A DNA stretch of 5,985 nucleotides from the NCBI GenBank assembly GCA_023435545.1, contig JAEYRQ010000294.1:1-5985 (forward strand). Direction: 5' to 3'. Each line of letters begins with the position of its first letter. The stretch's first letter is position 1. The DNA is from Pseudomonadota bacterium (GTDB lineage: Bacteria > Pseudomonadota > Alphaproteobacteria > Rhizobiales > Tepidamorphaceae). Below, piece by piece: positions 5,717-5,985 of the stretch. The position numbers and the translations under genes were made by a program. The notes under the pieces were generated by a model. It was not told where the DNA came from. It saw only the letters and a list, made by a program, of their open reading frames with translations, and ran no database searches.

Positions 5717-5985
5717 TCACCCGCCGAGATGCTTCTCGACCGCTTCCTTGGCGCTGTGGCCGTGCAGCGTGGTGACGCCCTCGATCCAGCTTTCCCACAT
5801 CTGCGGGTGGGCCTTCAGCCAGGCCTTCGCCGCCTTGTCGGGGTCCTCGCCCTTGTCGAGGATCGCGCCCATGATCTCGTTCTCCATCGCCAGCGTGAAG
5901 CGCTGGTTGGCGAGGAGCTTGCCAACGTTGGGGCAGTCGGCCGTGTAGCCGGCGCGGGCGTTGGTGTAGACGGTGGCGCCGCCGT
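5717..5985 (-). CDS. choX: Choline ABC transporter, periplasmic choline-binding protein, C-terminal part
   Basis: The minus-strand frame enters from the right edge and stops with TGA at 5717-5719, giving the last 88 residues. The sequence reads TVYTNARAGYTADCPNVGKLL, then FTLAMENEIMGAILDKG, then AWLKAHPQMWESWIEGV, and ends EAVEKHLGG. This matches the C-terminal lobe of ChoX, the periplasmic protein that captures choline and delivers it to ChoWV. The run ADCPNVGKLL followed by MENEIMGAI is typical of this clade; the cysteine may take part in the disulfide known for Sinorhizobium ChoX. The aromatic cage residues and signal peptide are outside the window. Family members are about 310-320 residues, so roughly 230 are missing. 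It is the first gene of choX-choW-choV as oriented, followed by an unusually long gap. Confidence 0.9.
   Translation of the reverse strand, partial: GGATVYTNARAGYTADCPNVGKLLANQRFTLAMENEIMGAILDKGEDPDKAAKAWLKAHPQMWESWIEGVTTLHGHSAKEAVEKHLGG

Overview
This GC-rich window carries two functional blocks: surface-polysaccharide biosynthesis on the left and a choline ABC importer on the right. The GC-rich codon use, a choline importer resembling rhizobial ChoXWV, and an intergenic palindrome of a kind I associate with Hyphomicrobiales-type genomes all suggest an alphaproteobacterium. The exact genus cannot be read from the window.

Layout. Positions 1-623 (minus) are the N-terminal 207 residues of a family 2 glycosyltransferase that runs off the left edge. 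A 69-bp divergent spacer follows. Then come a glucose-1-phosphate cytidylyltransferase (rfbF, 693-1466, plus) and, 55 bp on, an integral-membrane acyltransferase-3 (1522-2727, plus). A dTDP-4-dehydrorhamnose 3,5-epimerase-like cupin (2706-3236, minus) converges on the acyltransferase and overlaps its 3' end by 22 bp. Still on the minus strand, reading right to left, are the C-terminal end of the choline-binding protein choX (5717-5985), a 398-bp non-coding gap, the permease choW (4473-5318) and the ATPase choV (3300-4469). The epimerase lies 63 bp beyond choV on the same strand.

How the genes work together. RfbF makes CDP-glucose, the entry point to CDP-linked 6-deoxyhexoses. The epimerase would act on a 4-keto-6-deoxy nucleotide sugar, the glycosyltransferase would transfer a sugar, and the acyltransferase would decorate the glycan. 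The dehydratase that should lie between RfbF and the epimerase is not in this window. ChoX, ChoW and ChoV form a binding-protein-dependent choline importer, whose product is normally oxidised to glycine betaine or catabolised.

The least ordinary sequence is the choX-choW gap. It holds an inverted pair of about 36-nt palindromic REP-like units and a second hairpin. I see no novel gene system here: every substantial coding region belongs to a recognisable family. The remaining points of interest are gene arrangement, non-coding repeats and one active-site-region substitution in the epimerase.
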